DNA of 64,000 bases from Zestomonas carbonaria (GTDB lineage Bacteria; Pseudomonadota; Gammaproteobacteria; Pseudomonadales; Pseudomonadaceae), in the NCBI RefSeq assembly GCF_904061905.1, contig NZ_CAJFCI010000028.1, positions 1-64,000 on the forward strand, read 5' to 3'. The position numbers were made by a program, and so were the translations under genes. The notes under the pieces were generated by a model that saw only the letters and a list, made by a program, of their open reading frames with translations, had not been told where the DNA came from and ran no database searches. Positions within the stretch are counted from its first letter, which is position 1. Every line of letters starts with the position of its first letter. Shown piece after piece: positions 59,594 through 64,000 of this stretch.

Positions 59594-60478
59594 TCAGGGG
59601 CGCGGGAAGCCATAGAGGCGCGCGGGGTTGTGCACCAGTATCTGCTCCCGCAGGCCGGCGTCGGGCACCCAGTCCGCCAGCATGTCCAGCAGGGCGCCGT
59701 CGTTGGGCATCGGGATGTGCACGAAGGGGTGCGGCCAGTCCGATCCCCAGAGCATGCGCTCCGGCGCCGTCCGTACCAGGGCCTGGGCGACCGGGAGCAC
59801 GTCCCGGTAGGGCGTCGCGGTTTCGCGGGTGAAGCGATAGGCGGCGGACAGCTTGACCCAGCAGCGGCCGCTTGCCAGCAACTGCAACAGGGCCTGGAAG
59901 CCCGGATGGCCGAGGCCCTTGGCGGTATCCATGTGCCCCATGTGGTCGATCACCACATCGACCGGCAGGCTGCCCAGGCGACGCTGGAGGTCGTCGAATT
60001 CGGACACGTCGAGCAGGGCCTGGACATGCCAGCCCAGGGGCTGGATGCGGGCGGCGATGCGCTCGACGTCGGCGAAGGAGATCCCGCCCTTGAACAGCAG
60101 GTTGACCCGCACGCCGCGTATGCCGGCCTGGTGCAGGCGTTGCAGTTCGCGGTCGTCGATGTCGGGGTCGATCACCGCCACGCCGCGATAGTGTTCGCCG
60201 AGTTGCGCCAGCGCGTCGAGCATGGCCTGGTTGTCGGTGCCGTAGACGCTGGGCTGGACCAGCACGCCACGCTCGATGCCCAGGCGCCGGTGCAGGGCGA
60301 GGTAGTCGGCCAGCGGCGCGTCCGGCGGGGTGTAGGTGCGGTTCGCCGTGTAGGCGTAGCGGTGCTGCGGGCCGAAGACATGGGCGTGGGTGTCGCAGGC
60401 CAGGGCGGGTACGTCGAAGCGCGGTGCGCGCACGGCGGGGTCCGCCGCCTGGCAGACGGGGATGGTTGCTGGGTTCAT
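59594..60478 (-). CDS. Amidohydrolase-2 family lactonase/hydrolase (LigI-like)
   Basis: The 294-residue TIM-barrel protein has H-A-H in C-D-T-H-A-H-V-F-G, V-I-D-H-M-G-H-M, and the C-terminal L-W-G-S-D-W-P-H. That pattern is typical of COG3618 proteins such as 2-pyrone-4,6-dicarboxylate lactonase. It probably opens a lactone or cyclic intermediate. It lies 13 bases from the MmgE gene and 15 from the dehydrogenase gene. Confidence 0.85.
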   Translation of the reverse strand: MNPATIPVCQAADPAVRAPRFDVPALACDTHAHVFGPQHRYAYTANRTYTPPDAPLADYLALHRRLGIERGVLVQPSVYGTDNQAMLDALAQLGEHYRGVAVIDPDIDDRELQRLHQAGIRGVRVNLLFKGGISFADVERIAARIQPLGWHVQALLDVSEFDDLQRRLGSLPVDVVIDHMGHMDTAKGLGHPGFQALLQLLASGRCWVKLSAAYRFTRETATPYRDVLPVAQALVRTAPERMLWGSDWPHPFVHIPMPNDGALLDMLADWVPDAGLREQILVHNPARLYGFPRP

Positions 60479-60491
60479 GAGCTGTCCAGGT

Positions 60492-61823
60492 TCAGTGTCT
60501 GAGGCTTTCCAGGAGCCCGGCGAAGGTGCTGCCGGGTTCGGCCAGGGCCATGATCGTGGCCATGACCCGTTGCGACTTGGCTTCGCCCCATATCGGGCGG
60601 GTCAGGGCGGTATATTTCGCGTGCAGCAGGTCGTCGCCGAGGGGCTGTTCCGGGTCGCCCCGGGCGGTGTGCGGCGTGGATTCCAGCAGGGTGCCGTCCT
60701 TGAGCTGGAGCCGCACGTGGGCCCAGCGCTCGGCGGGAAAACGGCTGGTGTAAGGCGCGGACTCCACCAGGGCGATCCGCTGCGTCAGGGCCAGGACGAC
60801 GGGATCGTCCAGGCCGGGGCCATCGATCTGCTCGACGCCCACCTGGCCGTGCACCAGCGCCGCGGCGATGGGAAAGGCCGTGGCGTACTGGGCCTGTTCG
60901 GTCGTGGCCGGGCGGCCCTGGTTCAGGCGGGTCGCCGCGTGGAAGGTGTGCACCTCGATCCTCTCGATGGCGTCCGTGGGGATGCGCCGTTGCCGGGTCA
61001 GCGACAGGGCGGCATCGATAGCCGGGTGCGCCCAGCGGCAGCAGGGGTAGGGCTTGAAATACTGGTCGAGGATCAGCCAGCGCCGGCCCAGGTCTTCCCA
61101 GACGGCGGCGACCTCCGGGCTCCTGACGGTCAGCGCCGGTGCCCCGGTGAAGCCGTCCATGGCCAGGAATGCGGCGCAGACGCCGGCCATGGAGCCCCAG
61201 CCGGAACCGTCCTTGAGCATGCTGGGGTGATCCACGCCGCGCATCATCTGGCTGCGGGGGCCGTGGTACTCGGCGATGCCGATGGCCTGTTCGAACTGCT
61301 GCTCGTCGGCGCCGAGCAGGTGGGCGCCGAGCGCCGCGCAGTTGACGGCGTTCCAGGCGCCGGACGTGTGGTAGTCGGGGGCCGTGGCGTGCAGGGCGAT
61401 GCCTGCCCGGGTGCCGATCTCGTAGCCGGCGGCCAGCAGGGTCAGGAACTGTCGGCCCGACGGGTTCGTGTCGCTGGCCTCCAGTAGCGCGACCAACGCG
61501 GGCAGCAGGGCGCAGCCGACATGGCCCTTGGTCAGCCGGTGGCCGTCATGGGCATCCATGGCATCGATGCTCATGGCGCCGACCAGCGCGGCCCCGCTGA
61601 CGCTGACGGCGTGCCCGCCGAGCAGCGGACGGGCGCGCGGGCCCGTGACGGGAGCGGCGAACTGTTGCTGCGCATGGCGCTGGACAATGGCCGCCAGGTG
61701 GGTTAGGGAACCGGCCACGGCGGTGGCGACCAGGTCGCGCAGGCAGCGGAGCGCCTGTTCCCGGACGGGAACGGGCAGGTCTTCGAAGCGGGTGGTACGG
61801 AGAAAACGCTGGATCGGGTTCAT
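60492..61823 (-). CDS. MmgE/PrpD family protein
   Basis: The 443-residue protein contains A-M-D-A-H-D-G-H-R-L, G-H-V-G-C-A-L-L-P-A-L and K-P-Y-P-C-C-R-W-A-H-P-A-I-D, typical of MmgE/PrpD (2-methylcitrate dehydratase, cis-aconitate decarboxylase, iminodisuccinate epimerase). It could dehydrate, decarboxylate or epimerise a tricarboxylate-like acid. There are no prpB/prpC genes nearby, so the methylcitrate cycle is unlikely. Confidence 0.87.
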   Translation of the reverse strand: MNPIQRFLRTTRFEDLPVPVREQALRCLRDLVATAVAGSLTHLAAIVQRHAQQQFAAPVTGPRARPLLGGHAVSVSGAALVGAMSIDAMDAHDGHRLTKGHVGCALLPALVALLEASDTNPSGRQFLTLLAAGYEIGTRAGIALHATAPDYHTSGAWNAVNCAALGAHLLGADEQQFEQAIGIAEYHGPRSQMMRGVDHPSMLKDGSGWGSMAGVCAAFLAMDGFTGAPALTVRSPEVAAVWEDLGRRWLILDQYFKPYPCCRWAHPAIDAALSLTRQRRIPTDAIERIEVHTFHAATRLNQGRPATTEQAQYATAFPIAAALVHGQVGVEQIDGPGLDDPVVLALTQRIALVESAPYTSRFPAERWAHVRLQLKDGTLLESTPHTARGDPEQPLGDDLLHAKYTALTRPIWGEAKSQRVMATIMALAEPGSTFAGLLESLRH

Positions 61824-61899
61824 GGCCGTCTCACCAGGGGCGATCAGGAAGGGCCGGCGGTTTCGCCGGCCCTCGTTTCCCGGGGGGCGTCGACAGCCC

Positions 61900-62784
61900 C
61901 TAGCAGTTGGCCTTGATCCACTCGGCGACCTTGCCGGAGAACTCGATGAACAGCGGGTGCTCGTCGAGCATCCACTCGGTATGCCCGCCGCCTTGCAGCA
62001 GGAACAGCTCCTTGGGCCCCGGGTACTTGGCGTGCAGCGAGCGGGGTTCCTCCAGCGGGTGCAGGGCGTTTTCCGCGCCGTGGGCGATGAGCAGCGGCGT
62101 CCGCTCGAAGCCCAGCAGGTTCGCCTCCGGGTTGAAGGCGAGCAGCGAGTCGGCGAAGTTCAGGTCGGAGGTCAGGCCGTAGTCGGGGTTCTTGCGCAGC
62201 ACGTTGTCCACGTACTCGCGGCTGACCGGGTCCAGCGGGTAGATGTCGAAGGGATCGATGCCGCGAGCCTCGCCGCCCTGGCTGAGGCGGCAGCGTTCGT
62301 CCTGGACGAAGGCGAGGAATTCCTCCCAGCCGCGCTCGCCGCGCAGGGCTTTCTGCACCCGCTTGGCGTCGTAGAAGCCGTTCATGGCGACCAGTGCGGC
62401 GACCTGCGCATTGAGCTTGAAGGCATCCAGGATCAGGCCGCCGGCCATGCCCCAGCCGGCCAGGACGATCTTGCGGCCCTCTTCGCCGGCGCGCCTGCTG
62501 ACGAAGGCCACGGCATTGGCGATGTCGCGTACCTGTTCCTCCAGCAGCACCTTCTCGTGGGGGCCTTCGCTGGCGCAGAAGCCGCGGTAGTCGAAGCCGA
62601 AGGTGGTGAAGCCTTTCGGCGTCAGGGCGCGGGCGAAGCGTTCCGGGTGGATGTTCTTCAGGCCGGTGAAGCCGGAGCAGACGATCACGATCGGCAGCCT
62701 GGGGTCGTTGTTGGATTCATCGATGAAGAACGCGCCGTCCAGGGCGAAACCATCGCTGTTGAATTTGACTTTCTGTTCGATCAT
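61900..62784 (-). CDS. Alpha/beta-hydrolase fold protein with replaced nucleophile
   Basis: The 294-residue protein resembles the dienelactone hydrolase/Xaa-Pro peptidase-like class. The nucleophile elbow reads L-A-G-W-G-M-A-G-G, so Gly112 stands where Ser or Cys is normally found. The later acid position is Glu238 (H-G-A-E-N-A-L-H-P) and His268 is retained (G-G-G-H-T-E-W). It therefore cannot use a classical serine mechanism. It is the first gene of the unassigned catabolic set, opposite its regulator. Confidence 0.85.
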   Translation of the reverse strand: MIEQKVKFNSDGFALDGAFFIDESNNDPRLPIVIVCSGFTGLKNIHPERFARALTPKGFTTFGFDYRGFCASEGPHEKVLLEEQVRDIANAVAFVSRRAGEEGRKIVLAGWGMAGGLILDAFKLNAQVAALVAMNGFYDAKRVQKALRGERGWEEFLAFVQDERCRLSQGGEARGIDPFDIYPLDPVSREYVDNVLRKNPDYGLTSDLNFADSLLAFNPEANLLGFERTPLLIAHGAENALHPLEEPRSLHAKYPGPKELFLLQGGGHTEWMLDEHPLFIEFSGKVAEWIKANC

Positions 62785-62927
62785 GTCCGGCCCTCTAGCC
62801 AGTGGTGTTGGGTGGGGTGTGTGGCCATGATCCGGTTCTGTCGCTGGAATCCATGAAAGAAAAGCGACACAATGCCACGTAAAAGCGTCAAAGTGCGTGG
62901 GTCGAATCGTGAGCGGGAGGGGGCGAG

Positions 62928-63893
62928 GTGGAGACGACAGCGGCGACCGAGCGGATCGGTTTTTTCCTGGTACCCGGATTCTCGATGCTGTCCCTGGCCG
63001 CGACGGTCGAGCCGCTGCGGATGGCCAACCGGATGAGCGGCAAGCCGCTGTACGAGTGGCTCCTGTACACCGCCGGCAACGAAGTCGTCTGCGCCAGCAA
63101 CGGCATGGACTTCAGCCCGACCCGGCGGATGGACGAGCATCGGGACATCGACACCATGATCGTGGTGGCGGGCATCGGTGCCCATGTCTACGACGACGAG
63201 TCGACGAAGCAGTGGCTACGCGCCTTGTCATCCAGCGGCATCAATATCGGCGCGACCTCGACCGGCAGCCTGCTGCTGGCCCGGTTCGGCCTGCTGAAGG
63301 ACCAGACCTGCACCATCCACTGGGAAAACATCGACAGTTTCCGCGAGGCCTTTCCCCGGCTGAACGTGACCGGCGAACTCTACGAGATCGACGGCAAGTA
63401 CCTGACCTGCTCCGGTGGCCTGGCGGGGCTGGACATGATGCTGTACCTGATCGGCAGCCGGCATGGCGAAAAGCTGGTGCACGCGGTCGCCGAGCAGTGC
63501 ATCCACCCCAACATCCGCCCGGCCCACGAAAGCCAGCGCATGTCGCTGCAGGCCAAGTTCCATGTGAACAACCCGAGGCTGGTGAGGGCGATCGAGGTGA
63601 TGCGCGAGCACCTGGACGAACAGCTCAGCTGCAAGCAGATCGCCAAGGCCGCCAACCTGTCGTCCCGGCAGATGGAGCGGCTGTTCAAGGAACACCTGGC
63701 CACCACGCCGAACCACTTTTACCTCGACCTGCGCCTGGACCGGGCCCGCTTCCTGCTGGTGCAGTCCAGCCTGCCGATCGTCGAGATCGCCAGCATCTGC
63801 GGATTCGGCTCGACCTCGTACTTCGCCAAGTGCTACCGCGAGCGCTTCGGTCACCTACCCCGCGAGGAACGGGGCAGGACCGAGCCGTTGTAG
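62928..63893 (+). CDS. GlxA-type AraC transcriptional regulator
   Basis: The 321-residue regulator has an N-terminal DJ-1/PfpI amidotransferase-like domain (IGFFLVPGFSMLSLAATVEPL, then G-I-G-A-H-V-Y) and a C-terminal AraC HTH pair (C-K-Q-I-A-K-A-A-N-L-S-S-R-Q, C-G-F-G-S-T-S-Y-F-A-K). Related proteins sense catabolites such as carnitine or glycine betaine. It starts with GTG at 62928 after GGGAGGGGG. It is divergent from the catabolic set and is probably its activator. Confidence 0.88.
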   Translation: METTAATERIGFFLVPGFSMLSLAATVEPLRMANRMSGKPLYEWLLYTAGNEVVCASNGMDFSPTRRMDEHRDIDTMIVVAGIGAHVYDDESTKQWLRALSSSGINIGATSTGSLLLARFGLLKDQTCTIHWENIDSFREAFPRLNVTGELYEIDGKYLTCSGGLAGLDMMLYLIGSRHGEKLVHAVAEQCIHPNIRPAHESQRMSLQAKFHVNNPRLVRAIEVMREHLDEQLSCKQIAKAANLSSRQMERLFKEHLATTPNHFYLDLRLDRARFLLVQSSLPIVEIASICGFGSTSYFAKCYRERFGHLPREERGRTEPL

Positions 63894-63918
63894 GGCCGCC
63901 GGGGCGGGCGGTACAGGC

Positions 63919-63942
63919 GTAGCCCGGATGAAATCCGGGAGC
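63919..63942. repeat. REP GTAGCCCGGATGAAATCCGGG
   Basis: GTAGCCCGGATGAAATCCGGGAGC is a single copy of the element family seen at 26896, 41540 and 44128. The remaining window end holds no gene that I can see. Confidence 0.7.
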
Positions 63943-64000
63943 AACCTGCCAGGACTCGCTCGTCCCCCGCCCGAGCCGCATTCCAGTCCCCTCTCCCCTC

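Noticed and set aside
56885..60502. Very long plus-strand ORF (1205 codons)
   Set aside because: It is antisense to the FAD/Fe-S dehydrogenase and amidohydrolase genes, whose motifs are clear. The long frame results from high GC codon use, and its composition is Ala/Gly/Val-rich without recognisable domains.

Overview
The window looks like a chromosomal segment of a high-GC Pseudomonas of the P. aeruginosa lineage, but probably not P. aeruginosa itself. The evidence is uniform GC-rich coding, many Pseudomonas-type REP palindromes, and a gene order (tRNA-Gly, phaG, rsuA-type pseudouridine synthase, Tyr/Arg-rich lipoprotein, LysR, SDS hydrolase, DUF1145, hydroxyisobutyrate dehydrogenase, two crotonases) that I recall from memory as PA0730-PA0745 of PAO1. 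No transposase, phage gene or CRISPR array was seen.

Layout. 0.1-2 kb: RNase AS-like exonuclease facing an OprD porin. 2.2-10.9 kb: a minus-strand acid-assimilation operon (acyl-CoA ligase, DUF485 protein, ActP-type symporter, acyl-CoA dehydrogenase) divergent from a PAS histidine kinase/FixJ-type regulator pair. 11-18 kb: XRE regulator, chemoreceptor, DosP-like oxygen-sensing c-di-GMP phosphodiesterase, DAHP synthase behind two aromatic-rich leader peptides and a terminator, and a lipoprotein. 18-26.6 kb: an aromatic amine module with the tryptophan tryptophylquinone enzyme AauBA, maturation proteins MauE/MauD, a cytochrome c, an outer-membrane porin, MarR and FeaR-like regulators, and a phenylacetaldehyde-type dehydrogenase.

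27-38 kb: PhoX phosphatase with a Pho-box candidate, tRNA-Gly(CCC), phaG, an HD-GYP sensor with a large insertion, two L,D-transpeptidases, a pseudouridine synthase, a Cys-rich protein and a diguanylate cyclase. 38-49 kb: a complete guanidine catabolic operon behind a guanidine-I riboswitch: ABC importer, two carboxyguanidine deiminase subunits (UAAP1/2), the carboxylase and allophanate hydrolase. 49-56 kb: alkylsulfatase with its LysR regulator, then a valine/fatty-acid set (hydroxyisobutyrate dehydrogenase, hydroxyisobutyryl-CoA hydrolase, DspI-like crotonase, thioesterase). 56.5-64 kb: an unassigned catabolic cluster (YdiJ-like FAD/Fe-S dehydrogenase, LigI-type amidohydrolase, MmgE/PrpD protein, an alpha/beta-hydrolase lacking its nucleophile) divergent from a GlxA-type AraC regulator.

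The most unusual observations are: a REP composite translated in frame as an interdomain linker of the guanidine carboxylase; the double leader-peptide/attenuator arrangement before the DAHP synthase; the nucleophile-less hydrolase in an unassigned pathway; a DosP homologue with Thr in place of the distal heme Met; and a compact operator array between the XRE and chemoreceptor genes. All family assignments come from reading motifs and remembered homologues; no database search was run.
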